From assembly GCF_963966145.1 (NCBI RefSeq), contig NC_091054.1, forward strand, positions 15,128,001-15,192,000: 64,000 bases of DNA, in the 5' to 3' direction. The position numbers and the translations under genes are program-made. The notes beneath the pieces were generated by a model. That model had not been told where the DNA came from. It did no database searches and saw only the letters and a list, made by a program, of their open reading frames with translations. Positions 11,726 to 22,373 of this stretch are shown piece by piece (positions within the stretch are counted from its first letter, which is position 1; the number at the start of each line of letters is the position of its first letter). This DNA comes from Tenebrio molitor (Eukaryota > Arthropoda > Insecta > Coleoptera > Tenebrionidae).

Positions 11726-11994
11726 CCAACGGGCAACAGCGCCAACCCACTATCGCTAAAGTCACTAAGCACTATAGAGCATAGAGCATTCATTTTAAAT
11801 GTTGGGTTTTGAAATAAAACTTACCTGCTTTGAGTGCTTTGACACTTGTCCGAAACTCAGTGAATCTAAAACTGTGTTCAATACAATATATTCGGGTCCA
11901 AAATTAAAGAATGGTGGGATCGAGATCAACTTTTAGAAGACCAAGTGGAACCATTAATATTTGTTGCCAATACTGGTGAATCATCTAGTGAATC

Positions 11995-12254
11995 CGTGGA
12001 GGGAGAAAAGACTGGAGATGGCACTAATTCAAATAAGTGTACCGGCCCGCGAAAACTACAGAGTCATAAAAGGTTTCTGAACATAGACGCTAGGCCAATG
12101 GCTTCCTTCGCCTTCCTTCCAGGCGCATTGTGCTTCTTTATCTAGCGCATTGTGGACTGGGTCATAAAAGGTTGTTGCACGTGCTTTTAGAGGGTACGGA
12201 TTATTAACATGGGAAGCATAGGAAATGCCATCTCCAGTCTTTTCTCCCTCCACG
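11995..12254. mobile_element. 260-bp MITE with exact 8-bp target duplication
   Basis: Near-perfect ~29-bp inverted ends (starting CGTGGAGGGAGAAAAGACTG) flanked by AGTGAATC at 11,987-11,994 and 12,255-12,262. The paralogous copy near 32,895-32,935 runs through this point without the insert, giving an unoccupied site. Superfamily (hAT, P or other 8-bp type) cannot be set from the ends alone. Confidence 0.9.
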
Positions 12255-12299
12255 AGTGAATCTCATTCAGATGACGATTAATTTTTTATTGTTAGTATG

Positions 12300-12660
12300 T
12301 AAAGTCCATTCAAAAATCAAAAAACCACCAACGTCGCCTTTTCCTCGATAATTACTATCGGCAACGCTGTCTAGTGTAAAATTTGGTGAGACTTGTAATT
12401 TTGAGGTTAAATGTTTATTAACTGTCTGGTTTTTGTGGGCATGTTTAAGTAAAAATAATAAGAATCAATAAATAAATGAAACCTGCTGCTAATAAAACAA
12501 TATGAACGAAATTCAAAGCAATTGAATTTTATTTTGATTCAAATAAATGTCATAATTTATAGTTACCAACATAGTATGAAAAAATATCTACCTAGGGTTT
12601 TTTAAATTTTACCAACCTAAAGCAACAGGTGGTGGTTTTTTAATTTTTGAATGGACTTTA
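12300..12660. mobile_element. 361-bp MITE with TA duplication
   Basis: Inverted ends taaagtccattcaaaaatca ... and complement, interior A+T-rich. TA at both boundaries fits a Tc1/mariner-type element. A truncated relative lies at 51,025-51,140 and a similar left end at 6,634 and 53,234. Confidence 0.8.
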
Positions 12661-12999
12661 AGTATTTTGTTATTTCATTTATTAATTTACTTTAAAATAT
12701 ACATGTAATGGATAGTAACTACTTTTATTTCTTTATTTAAATATACCAATACAATGAAAATTTGCGGCTTTCGTAATTTATGATGTTTTGAGTTTACAAC
12801 TTTACCCAACATTTGAAAGAATGCCCTATACCACTAAGCAGCGTTCTATACTTGGGCCAACCAACAGATATAGTAATAAAAAAAAGGGGATGTGGCCTAG
12901 TTGCGTAGAACGATATACGCCGAAGCCTGTTTCACAATGAAGCAGGTTCTTTGCCATTTTTGTCATTCTTATAAGTCTTGAAAAAAAATTATTTTGTAA

Positions 13000-13225
13000 T
13001 ACGGTTGGCTTCAAAAAAAACGGGAACTGTTAGAAAAAGTTCTGTTAGATTTTATTAAATTTTTATAGTTTGAAACGGCCTTTTAGAATTTAGGTTAAAA
13101 AACTGCAGTTATGTGTCAGAAATACTACTGTCAAACAGACACAAATTGACATAAATTGACAAATTAAGTTTTCAATTCACATTAGGTCAAATTTCATTTC
13201 CCGTTTTTTTTTGAAGCCAACTGTA
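13000..13225. mobile_element. MITE, TA-flanked
   Basis: Inverted ends cggttggcttcaaaaaaaac and complement, TA on each side; non-coding interior. Nested in the 12,841-13,700 element. Confidence 0.7.
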
Positions 13226-13419
13226 CAAATCGAAAAATGCCAAGGAAAACAAACAGACATAAACACCTGGTCAAACTCCCGAAGCGAATGAGATGCCGGA
13301 TGCCATCAAGTAATTTTTGTGGATGTACATCAGGCTTTCGAAAATCTGCGCACGTTTTGAATAAGCCAATTGGAAGCTGCTATTTAAAATACGCGGGCAC
13401 TAGGGGGCGGTTTTATTAC

Positions 13420-13671
13420 TAAAGTTTGTCTAAACATAAGTGAATTTTACGGTTTTAACAACTAAAGTACTTTATGAGGGATGTTGTAAAAGTGGGAATA
13501 ACCAAATCTGCAGCTTTTCGTTTAACAAAGACAGGCACGCCTTGCAAAATTTACGACAAGGTAGCTAAATATTCTGTTGTGACGGATTTGTCGTGAACAA
13601 CCCTAAAATCCCTCATACAGTACTTTAGATGTTAAAACCATAAAATTCACTTATGTTTAGACAAACTTTAT
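13420..13671. repeat. foldback repeat with ~60-bp arms
   Basis: Left arm from 13,420 (aaagtttgtctaaacataag ...) and right arm ending at 13,671 are inverted over about 60 bp with a few mismatches, around a ~130-bp spacer. Confidence 0.75.
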
Positions 13672-14255
13672 ATCTGTTGGTTGGCCCAAGTATAGCGTTC
13701 CACCAGAGAATACGTTCCACCAACACTGCATTCTGCATTCTACCTCGAAAATACAACCGACAACGTCCAACGTCGCCAACTTTTGTTTTTTTTTTAGTGT
13801 GTCTGCAAATGTCAGAAAAAAGTGGGTTTATGAAAGAAAAGTGTTGAGTCGTTTTGGTCGTAATTCATCGTGTTTTTTTGTTCTCATTTTATTATTTTTT
13901 CACTCAAAAAAGTTGGGCCAACCCAAATAAATAAAACTTATTCTAGAGATAGGGATTTCTTTTTTTTTGCCAACATAATTCAACGGGTGGTGGATTTTTG
14001 ATTTTGAAACAAAAAAAAAAACTATTGAAAGTGTGTCTCTTTAAACCCGCTCAGATTTAGTTCCTCGTAATTACTAATTCTGGCCTCGTCACTGCACAAG
14101 GTCTTTTTGCAAAAATTTCCGTCTTCATTGATCTTTTATTGCATAAACTGACAAAATTGCACCCGTTTCGGAAAATCTATGGGCTTCAGTTCTTGTACGA
14201 AACAGATGTGGTAGGGGTGAAACTTATTAGCGCAAAAAATACGCCCTACCTATTA

Positions 14256-14395
14256 TAAACGCTGTTCAAAAATCAAAAAAACAGTGTGGTGCAAATAACA
14301 CACATTTTTCATGACATTTCCTATTACTTATCATATCACAGTGACAGATAAGTCATTTGAACCACAATAGTTTTTTGATTTTTGAACAGCGTTTA
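14256..14395. mobile_element. 140-bp palindromic MITE
   Basis: Ends taaacgctgttcaaaaatca and exact complement; TA at both boundaries. Resembles the 12,300 family in the ttcaaaaatcaaaaaa core. Confidence 0.75.
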
Positions 14396-14399
14396 GATA

Positions 14400-15133
14400 C
14401 AGGTTCTTCCTCCACTGCCCAATGAAATTGAGATTTCGGAACCTACAGTAGTGAAAATTTTGCATGAAGATTTAGGAATGAATAAGGACTCAGCACGTTG
14501 GATTCCGAAATTGCTTAATCCCGAACAAAAACTGTGTCGGTAACACATTTGCGAGGAAAACTAGGCTGACGACAGAGAGCTTTTTTCGAAAATTATAACA
14601 GGTGATATAACGTGAGTGTATCACTGGGGTCGACCGACAAGACAAGAATCCATGCAGTGGTCCACAAGGGATCTCCTCCGTCAAAAAAGCAAGAACGCAA
14701 AATTAATCAGGAAAGCTGATGGCGACGATGTTTTGGGATATGCATGGAATCTTACTGATTGAATACATGAAAAAAGGCTCTACATACAGGAGAAAGCTAT
14801 AAGGAAATAATCAGAATGTTGAAAACTGCCATACGGCAAAAAAGGCCCCACAACTGTGATCAAAAGATTACGCTGCTTCATGTGTAATTGCAGATATCAC
14901 AAAGCCCGCCAAATCCGTGAAGTAATCGACGAGTGCGGCTTTCTAGAGATGGAGCATCTATACCCTACAGCCCAGATTTGGCACCGAGTGACTACTGTCT
15001 CTTTCCTAAATTAAAAAAGCACATCGAATGAATACCTGAAAGGAGCGGTGGAGGAATTTTTCGAGGATTAATCAAAAGAATTTTTTTGAAGGCATAGATT
15101 TATTGGAAAAACATTGGAACAAGTGTGTAACCC
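14400..15133 (+). pseudogene. mariner-type transposase, badly decayed
   Basis: Pieces in all three frames match a Tc1/mariner DD34D transposase in order: Val-Lys-Ile-Leu-His-Glu-Asp-Leu-Gly near 14,455, Thr-Gly-Asp-Ile-Thr-Trp-Val near 14,600, Phe-Trp-Asp-Met-His-Gly-Ile-Leu-Leu-Ile-Glu-Tyr near 14,735 and Tyr-Ser-Pro-Asp-Leu-Ala-Pro-Ser-Asp-Tyr near 14,965 (the last catalytic Asp region). Many stops and frameshifts; no function possible. Terminal repeats were not found, and the 3' end abuts the 127-bp MITE at 15,137. Confidence 0.8.
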
Positions 15134-15136
15134 TTA

Positions 15137-15263
15137 GGCCCGGTTTATTCACATTCAAGTAACTTTATTTGAACGGTAATTACCATGAATCCACCAATAG
15201 CAGATTCTAAATCATAGCAACAACTGGCCACATAAATTTACTTGAAGGTGAATAAACCGGGCC
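15137..15263. mobile_element. 127-bp palindromic MITE, copy 1 (TTA target)
   Basis: Inverted ends ggcccggtttattcac and complement, flanked by TTA at 15,134-15,136 and 15,264-15,266. A second copy of exactly the same length lies at 31,660-31,786. TTA duplication and GG..CC ends fit PIF/Harbinger-type MITEs. Confidence 0.85.
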
Positions 15264-15269
15264 TTAATG

Positions 15270-17490
15270 GATTATATGGTTGAAAAATAAAATATTACTC
15301 TCAACTCTTTTCCTTCATAGCAAGGTAGATAATATAAGAATCTCTCCTCGTATTTCATTTCGCAAGATGGGATTTTGCTCTTTAGGGTTTCGTTCGTTGT
15401 CCATGTTCGCAAAAAGTAGCTTGATACTTGGGATGCGCAAATAGAGTGAGAAATTCGACTTGCAAGAAAGATCCTCCGACGGCTTCATTTACTGTGGTTC
15501 ATGGTTCTCTCCCCACTACTTTCCACAATTTCACTGCGCATCGATTTCCTTAGTATCAAGCTAAGTTTTGCGACTTGTACACTTATCAACATACCTACAA
15601 ATAATAATCGGGAGAAATTTCGTTTCGTTTCATAAATTTACTTCTAAATCAAGATCATTTTGGTAAGGTATATTTCGAAGAGATTTTCTAATTACATCAG
15701 TACAACAGTTATTAAAACTTATATTTAATTGTGTCTCTTCACTTCTCGACGGTACCAGATACTCACGAGGTGACAGTAATGAGTATTTTCTTCCCGCCAC
15801 AACATGTCTTTCAATTTCAAATTCGTCTTTACCTCTGGGAAATTTTATCATTATGTTTACCGAAACGATTACCCATGTTGCCAGCAACGAGCCAGTATGG
15901 TTCACGTTTTTCTTCACCCCACCCTATAATTTTAACTACGTGATCACCTGCTCCAGTTTGAATTCAAATTGCCGCCGCCGAAACAAACGCTAGAGGAACT
16001 ATTTGGTTCTTTTGTTGTGCACGGTTGCTAGATTTTGATTGCGTACAGTTGGTACACGAACCGACGCGGTACTCGACTCTCAGCCCTCGGAAGGGAAGGG
16101 TGGTATTTGGTTAAACGGGTCGCTTTCATTGTTTTAGTTGAAAATGTAGTTATTGCTGTTACGAATCTCGAGTCGTGCATTTTCTTGTGTATTGTCAATG
16201 TAATCTGGGCCGTGCTCCGTAAACATTCGCCAATCGCGGAGGAGATTACAGGTGTGCACCTCGTGTGTCGCCAACAGTTTGCGCGTTGTAATTCAGGTAG
16301 GACGATCTTACAGACAACAAGTAGTGTTTAGCAGGTATGTTATTGCGTTTTGTTATTCCGATAAGCTCGGGTGAAGTAGGAATTGATAGAGTGGGTAAAT
16401 TCTTGAGGGAACGTCGCAATAAAGTTGTCAGGTAGTTAACAGCCGTGGGACGAGTCCATTTTCAAAGTTAGAGAGAGTAAGGGGTGAACCGTGGGAATCA
16501 GTTGGTCGCGTCCAGGTTTTAAAATCAGAGTTATTTAGCGGTGAACAGTTAGAAATACTTTGGGCGAGTCCATTTTCTGAGTAGGGGTAGAAACGGTTAA
16601 CCGAACACATTGCGTCAGCGATTTAAGGGAAAACGGGAGTCCATTTTGGGAACGGCCTTCCATTTGCCACAAGAAAAAACGTGGGACGTGTTTGGCCGAA
16701 ATTAGGAGTGTAAACGCGGGGTCAGTTCATCCACGTTGCAATGAAGAACGAGAACACATAAAAAGGGCCGACGTGAGATTGCCCACGTGGGACCCACGAG
16801 GCTTTTTCATGACGTGTGACCTTGGCCATGTAGTTTCTCGACGCCCTCGGTGGAAGGCCTCTGTTTCATCCAGTGTGGGACCCGCAAGGGTGATTCGGAG
16901 GACACAAACTGGGGCACTGCACCCATAACGAGTTAGATGTCGCAGGGACTTGGACGACCCGACGTCACTAGGGTAGAAATTAGGAGACTGGGGGGCGAGA
17001 ACTAGGTTAACTTCGCGATCGGAGACCGCGTGCTATCTTGAAGAGCTGAGAGTCAGAGGTCCGTAATATTCAATTAGGAAATTAGAGTGTCTGTTATTGC
17101 AATTTAGAGTCTTGCTGTGCAATTTTATGTAACATGTTGTGTAACTTTGGCAATTGAAAAGATTATAGTGCGCCATCATTTGTGGATGATTTTTGGGGGT
17201 TTTACTCATCCCATTTACAGTGTCTATTCGTAATAACATAACTATCATTTGTTTCACGGTGCCGCTTTGTTCTTGTATTACGAGTTTAGGTTCTGAACAA
17301 CCGTTGTTATTTTATTTGTTGTATAGTTTCATCCCGACAAAAACAAAACAAAAGAAAGGGAACTCTTACTTTTTCTACACTCCTCCAGAGGTAGATAGTC
17401 AAATTTATTGTGTTATTCTGTATTTTTCTTATTGTCATGTAAAGTCGCTGGGGGAGGATTTTTTCGAAGGAAGGAACCTCAGCCGGGCCA
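15270..17490. other. unexplained 2.2-kb region, partly G+C-rich
   Basis: No protein homology recognised on either strand; open frames up to ~98 codons are short and unrelated to any family I know. From about 15,960 to 17,050 the base composition is clearly richer in G+C than the surroundings, and phrases such as cgagtccattttc / gcgagtccattttctgag recur (16,450, 16,565, 16,640). It could be the 5' untranslated region of a retroelement or a real promoter/UTR, but nothing decides. Confidence 0.3.
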
Positions 17491-17499
17491 TGGATGTGT

Positions 17500-17800
17500 G
17501 TGTATGTCTATCAGGGGCTGACGGTAGCGTGGTGGAAGGAAGAGCGACACTCTTCCGACACCACCGCGAGGTCAGCAGGGTTCGAATCCCAGGCCGGATG
17601 GGCCTCCCATGGATGTTGTGTTGTGTGCGTTTCGTATCGTCCAGACAAAGGAGAGGAGAGGAGAGGGTGGCAGAGGGTGGGCGTGGGTGGCCGGAGCCCC
17701 GCCGCACCACCAAAGGAAAAATGGAAAACATTAGTCGACCGCAGGGTACCTGATAGGCCAATATGGTGAAAGGGGAAGGCTATAAAAAAATATATATTTT
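17500..17800 (+). mobile_element. tRNA-derived SINE
   Basis: A polymerase III type promoter is visible: an A-box-like tagcgtggtgg at about 17,526 and a perfect B box ggttcgaatcc at about 17,580. The spacing is long, as in tRNAs with a large variable arm. A G+C-rich body follows, ending in an A/T-rich tail (tataaaaaaatatatat) near 17,790. Not a functional tRNA because no cloverleaf closes around the boxes. Confidence 0.6.
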
Positions 17801-18233
17801 CTTCATTAAAATATACAATTTTGTTGTGAATATGCTATTTAAAAGTGATTGATGAATAATTACAATGGTTCCCTGTAATACAAAAGTTTCACTTCTATCG
17901 TGCGTCTTCACGACACACTCTGTTTTGTTTTTTTGTTAGTACTATCGCGGCCAAAATACCTTGGTCGTCACTTTTTGACACTTCAAATGTAAATCAAGTA
18001 TTAATGTCAATATACATGACAATTTCAAATTATTCTTGTCAAAAATATGGCACCTTCAGTTTTTGATAAATATAGAATTGTCTTACTTGCTTCTGAAGGT
18101 TGTCTAAACCGCGACCATGTTGATCTTTTGCTTTTGAACCCTGCCTCCGCAGCTGGGATTTACCCCACCTGTATGACACTGATAGATTAAAAGTCTAGTA
18201 TCATTTATTAAAATTTAACATAAAATAACATTT

Positions 18234-19580
18234 TTAATTTAATGCGAAAATTTCCGATAATAATGCGGAATCTGGAAAAGTGCCCCGAATGCTTGCAGCG
18301 TTTCCACGTTGAATGGCAAGGGAAATCCTCTCAAAAAGGAATTTCTTAGATTTTGAATCCCCTGATTCCGCGATAAGTCGGTCTCCGATGACATTAATGA
18401 AATCTATTGTTTCTTTACACCAAGGGCCTAAGGTTTCAAAAGCTAAAGCTTTAAATATGTAGTTTGACGAAATAATTGAACTATATTTGTTATGTTTGCG
18501 TTTGCAAGCCATTTCAGCGGCAAAACCTGAGACTTCAGATGATTTCAATACGTAACTGTCTGCAAGTGTATCTACGACAGTAACGTCCCAAACCAAAGGT
18601 TGACCTTTAATCCACGGTACTAAAGTCATCCCATCAGGGCGTTTTCCGTCATCACGAGATAGTCCGTTTGGTTCTAAAGTTGAATTAACATGAATAGAAG
18701 TCAAAGACCGGTTGATAATAGAATTAATTTCAGTGTGTCTTGAAAATCTACCACTGCTTTTGGAACAACTTAGACCGTGAATACCAATTTCATCAACTTT
18801 CGCATTGCATTTGCAAATATGAGGTGTACAAAGATTACAACCCAATCTTAAACCAATACAAACTTGGAAGAAAGTGTTATCTAAAAGAGTACCAATATTA
18901 GGAGAAGGTATTGCATGTAACCAAGGTCCTGATTCTCTGCATTGCAAAGCCTTAAAACGAGCCAAGTCCCTAGATGGATTAAAGATTAAGTCATTGTCAA
19001 TTATTCTTTTGATATTGATATTATCCCAATTCTTCTGAAATTGTGGAATTGTTGGTCTTTCGTTCTCATTTTCTACATCCCAGCCTGCTAAAGCTTCATC
19101 ATAATGGTGAATAATAAGCTCATTATCCTTTGAATTTAGTAATTGAGAAACAAGCTTTTTAACACCATAAACTGAAGATAGGAAAGCAGGGAGGCAAATA
19201 TCGGAAATGCGGCGAATTCCCAGTCCACCAAATCTAATCCGTAAAGTGGACTGACACCATTGTAAATCAGATTAAATATTTTTTCTAAAGATGATTTTAA
19301 AGAAGAATCAATGGAATTAACGTAATTAGAAAATTTCCAAAAAGGAGTTGTTCTTAATAAAAAATTAAATTTCGGTATGAAAAGACAGTTCTTGATTAAG
19401 GTATAAGCCACGTGTCTGCTAAGAAATTCAGCTTTATTTAAAAGATTTTCAACTGTAATAATAGTTTTTTCGACAGTGTTTTTGAAGCCTTGGTCAAAGA
19501 TTGGAGAGCCTAAAAGAGATAAACTTCCTCGGTCACAAATTTTAATACCTGGTGCTAAATTTTGAAATTTCTTTATGACT
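18234..19580 (-). pseudogene. retroelement: reverse transcriptase C-terminus plus restriction-like endonuclease
   Basis: Read on the minus strand from 19,580. A reverse transcriptase connection region carries Leu-Leu-Gly-Ser-Pro-Ile-Phe and Thr-Leu-Ile-Lys-Asn-Cys, then Gly-Gly-Leu-Gly-Ile-Arg after a one-base frameshift near 19,265. Next comes a Cys/His cluster (Cys-Asn-Leu-Cys ... Cys-Lys-Cys ... His-Gly-Leu-Ser-Cys). The C-terminal domain has Arg-Pro-Asp-Gly, 14 residues, Trp-Asp-Val-Thr-Val, then Lys-x-x-Lys-Tyr, the order of the PD-(D/E)xK endonuclease of R2-type non-LTR elements. The last 243 codons (18,234-18,965) are unbroken. The 5' part is lost at 19,581, where a dispersed repeat begins. 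A second copy of the last ~85 residues lies on the plus strand at 28,375-28,641. The clade is uncertain. Confidence 0.65.
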
Positions 19581-19700
19581 TTTATCTACGATCATGTAAA
19601 AAGTAGGCACTTTTTGCACTAAAAATCGTTGCCAAAGTTGACGTTTAGTGAATTGACGGAATCGTGCCATAAAACTTTTAGTCCACGATTATGTCAAACA
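19581..19700. repeat. dispersed repeat shared with 25,146-25,255
   Basis: About 110 bp beginning tttatctacgatc and continuing gtaggcactttttgcac are nearly the same at 25,146. In both places the repeat borders coding sequence of another element. Confidence 0.65.
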
Positions 19701-19823
19701 AGAAAATAGTGTTATAAAAATTTTAGTGCACGATTATGTCAAAAAAGAAGAAATCTGTAATAACGATTTTTATATTTATTTAATATCACTGACCTCTAGA
19801 GGTCAGTGATTTAATATACAGAG

Positions 19824-20890
19824 CATAGACAACACAGTAAACCTATAGAACGCAAACTCCCATAGTTTTTTGTGTCCCGACGCCATCTACTGGCTTGTGG
19901 TAGGTGCAAAATAAGACACAGCCAGCTGGATATCCTGGCTTTTTCATTCATTTTAATTTTCAAAATAATTTATTTATGAAATTAAGACTACATTTATTTT
20001 GAAGTTTTTATTTTCAATTTTTTTCGATACATTTCCATTGCATTTTTATAAATTTTGGTTTGGTATTTCTTTTCCTCAATTGTGACAAACAGAGATTTAT
20101 GGCTTCCTCACCTTCAAAATTTTGCTCTTTATTTTGACATCGAATTTTGCATGTAACGTTTTCGGTACATTGCAGCCCCTAGTTGCAGTCCGAATTTTGG
20201 ATTAACATTCTGCCTTTTTATAATTTTAAATATGCTCAGCTTTTCTCATTTTCTTTTTGAAACTTCCACAAGAATTTATATCTTCATTACTACATAAAAC
20301 AGGATTTACACAATTTACTTATAGCGTCTTCAGTAGAAATATCGTAGATCAGTAGATCGGATGAAAATTCTATAAAAAATAGTTTTCAGTTGAAATATAA
20401 TTATCAATATTTTTTTACTATTACTGGAAGTAAGTCTGGACTGGAAAAGGAGGGAAGTTGTATCGAGGGTATCTACGGCCATATTCGTTCGTGCCGAAGT
20501 CTTTGCTGGTAAAATGAAGTCCACACACAGTGTAGCTGTGTTAGCTTTGGAGCCTATGAAAGTGTAGGTACTTTCATAGGCTCCAAAGTTGATAACTGCT
20601 TGTTACCCGTCTTTTAATCCATTCCATAAAACGCCCGGGATATGGAAATCTATGGCGAGTTCCACATGGTTTATAATTCCTTTGCAGGGTGCAAAGTCGC
20701 ACAATAGTAAATTTATTACTTATGACTTGATATGTCAAAATATAATTTTTTAAATTTTGGCATAAGTTTCCGCGATTTTTATTTTTATAAAACGGCAGCG
20801 TCCCCTGACGGCTTGTGGTGGGTGCGTTTCCAAAAAAATGGGGAAAATGCATAGGAGTTTGCGTTCTATAGGTTTACTGTGTTGTCTATG
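19824..20890. mobile_element. 1,067-bp TIR element with exact 8-bp target duplication
   Basis: About 40 bp of inverted ends (starting CATAGACAACACAGTAAACC), flanked by ATACAGAG at 19,816-19,823 and 20,891-20,898. Further in, both arms share diverged inverted segments around the word cttgtgg(t/g)(a/g)ggtgc. No transposase recognised. The 8-bp duplication allows hAT or P superfamily. Confidence 0.88.
20545..20588. repeat. perfect 18-bp stem hairpin
   Basis: ctttggagcctatgaaag (20,545-20,562) and its exact complement (20,571-20,588) enclose an 8-base loop. It lies inside the 19,824-20,890 element. Confidence 0.7.
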
Positions 20891-21011
20891 ATACAGAGTG
20901 TTGGTATTAACAAAACATAGATACATATTTACTATTAAAAGAATTTTTTCACGATCGGGAGTAGAAATCAACTTTTCGGATGTCAACATCGTGACAGAAG
21001 TAGAGCATTTT

Positions 21012-21043
21012 CTCCCTAGGGAGCAAATATGCTCCCTAGGGAG
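21012..21043. repeat. duplicated palindrome ctccctagggag
   Basis: The 12-bp self-complementary word occurs at 21,012-21,023 and 21,032-21,043, separated by caaatatg, so the 32-bp unit is itself a palindrome. Confidence 0.7.
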
Positions 21044-21165
21044 TTTTCATTTTTTTGACAGTTGTGACAAAAATCTAATGGGAGTTTTCATTTTTTTTTG
21101 ACTGTTGTGACAAAAATCTAATGGGAGTTTTCATTTTTTTTTGACTGTTGTGACAAAAATCTAAT
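21039..21165 (+). repeat. minisatellite, three units of 41-43 bp
   Basis: Units begin gggagttttcattttttt at 21,039, 21,080 and 21,123 and each ends caaaaatctaat. Units differ by the length of the T run and one base. Confidence 0.85.
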
Positions 21166-21685
21166 TGTGTTGTCAAGGCAACTACTAATTCCATTAAATT
21201 CATCGAAAGATGACAACTCATTTGTCATCATTTTTTTATTCTTAAAATTTGAGATTTTTGTGCTGTTTCTACTCCCTACCGTGAAAAAAATAGTATATAT
21301 ACTTCTGGAGAGAATGCTCATTTTTCCCTCGGTGCTTTGTAGCCCTCGGGCTTCGCCCTCTGGCTACAAACTGCACCTTAGGAAAAATCATGCATTTCTC
21401 TCCCTCAATATACAGGGTGGTCCCGATATAACCTGCCAGAAGAAATCCAGTAATAGGTGACGATGAGTAGAACTCATACACAAAAAAAGTTTCTAATAAA
21501 AGTCTTTTCGTTTTCGAGATAAAAATAATTGAAAATTTGGTCAAAATTTGCTGTACGCTAATGAGTTAATCAGTTTTAAAAAGGTAATTCTGGTTACTTG
21601 GCTGCGATTTCTTTAGCAACGGTACCTGCAACACCTATGACATTTGTCAAGTTTAATTTTAAATTTGCGAATCCTTTAAAAAGTT

Positions 21686-22106
21686 ATGAAATTCACGAAA
21701 CAAGAATACGCCGATTTGCATTTACTCTATGGCGAAGCACGTGGTAATTCAAGACCGGCAAGGCTACCATACGGCGAGCGTTTTCCTGAAGGAGTCCTTC
21801 CGTCCCGTTGTACTTTTGTGGAGCTACATCTGCATTTATGTGAGGTTGGTTCTGACTGATTCCAATACGATGGCGTCCCCGATCCTCCATTTAACCCCTC
21901 TGGATTTTAATTTTTGGGGCCACACGAAAGATTTGGTATACGAAGTTGAAATAAATACAAAAAGTCAACTCCAGAAACGCGACACAGATGCCGCGAACCA
22001 GATTCGTAAAAACCCAGAAATGCTGAATTCTGTTTATGAAAATTGGTACCGGCGTACTCAAATGTGCTTAAATGCCAACGGAAGGCACACAGAACATTTA
22101 TTATAA
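21686..22106 (+). pseudogene. mariner transposase, internally deleted
   Basis: The frame starts at ATG 21,686 (Met-Lys-Phe-Thr-Lys-Gln-Glu-Tyr-Ala-Asp) with a helix-turn-helix type beginning. It switches frame near 21,740 and then jumps to the C-terminal region: Leu-Thr-Pro-Leu-Asp-Phe-Asn-Phe-Trp-Gly near 21,892 and Asn-Gly-Arg-His-Thr-Glu-His-Leu-Leu-stop at 22,106. The whole catalytic middle is missing, so it is not functional; length is about a third of the usual ~350 residues. Confidence 0.75.
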
Positions 22107-22373
22107 AATAATGTTTCTAGTCTAGTTTACCTTTCATTAGTTAGTAGATATTCTCAGTTAGAGTTGAAAGTAGGAATATGTAAAGTGTAAATAAATGTTT
22201 TCAATACATTATTTTGGCTATTTAACCACAATTAAGACGATACTCTTATTACACAGTTCTTCCACAATTTTGCACACACTATCTCTACATTTATTTACAA
22301 AATCAGCTTTTGTACTGGTGAATTAACGCACACAGTGTCCAGCGTTTTCAATAAATGTCATTAATTTGATTTA

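Larger units (their letters stand above)
11770..12833. mobile_element. ~1.06-kb TIR element carrying later insertions
   Basis: Left end around gcattcattttaaatgttggg (about 11,784) and right end around cccaacatttgaaagaatgc (12,806-12,825) are inverted relatives. A paralogous stretch lies at about 32,830-33,303. It encodes the tail of an unidentified protein (Glu-Ser-Ser-Ser-Glu ... Asp-Ser-Asp-Asp-Asp-stop) and was later hit by the MITEs at 11,995 and 12,300. Confidence 0.5.
12841..13700. mobile_element. TIR element, ~860 bp, composite
   Basis: Inverted ends around cttgggccaaccaacagata (12,851-12,870) and its complement (13,671-13,690). Inside are a TA-flanked MITE (13,000-13,225, ends cggttggcttcaaaa) and a foldback repeat (13,420-13,671). 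A few residues near 13,317-13,350 (Phe-Val-Asp-Val-His-Gln-Ala-Phe) look like a reverse transcriptase fragment, too short to assign. Confidence 0.6.

Noticed and set aside
17520..17600. Functional tRNA gene at the A/B boxes
   Set aside because: No closing acceptor stem or anticodon arm; the context is a SINE.
17435..17769. Overlapping open frames of 91-186 codons
   Set aside because: They lie in the G+C-rich SINE body on both strands and have no protein-like composition.
21729..22106. 125-codon open frame as a complete gene
   Set aside because: Only its C-terminal half matches a mariner transposase; the N-terminal half is in another frame and the catalytic middle is deleted.
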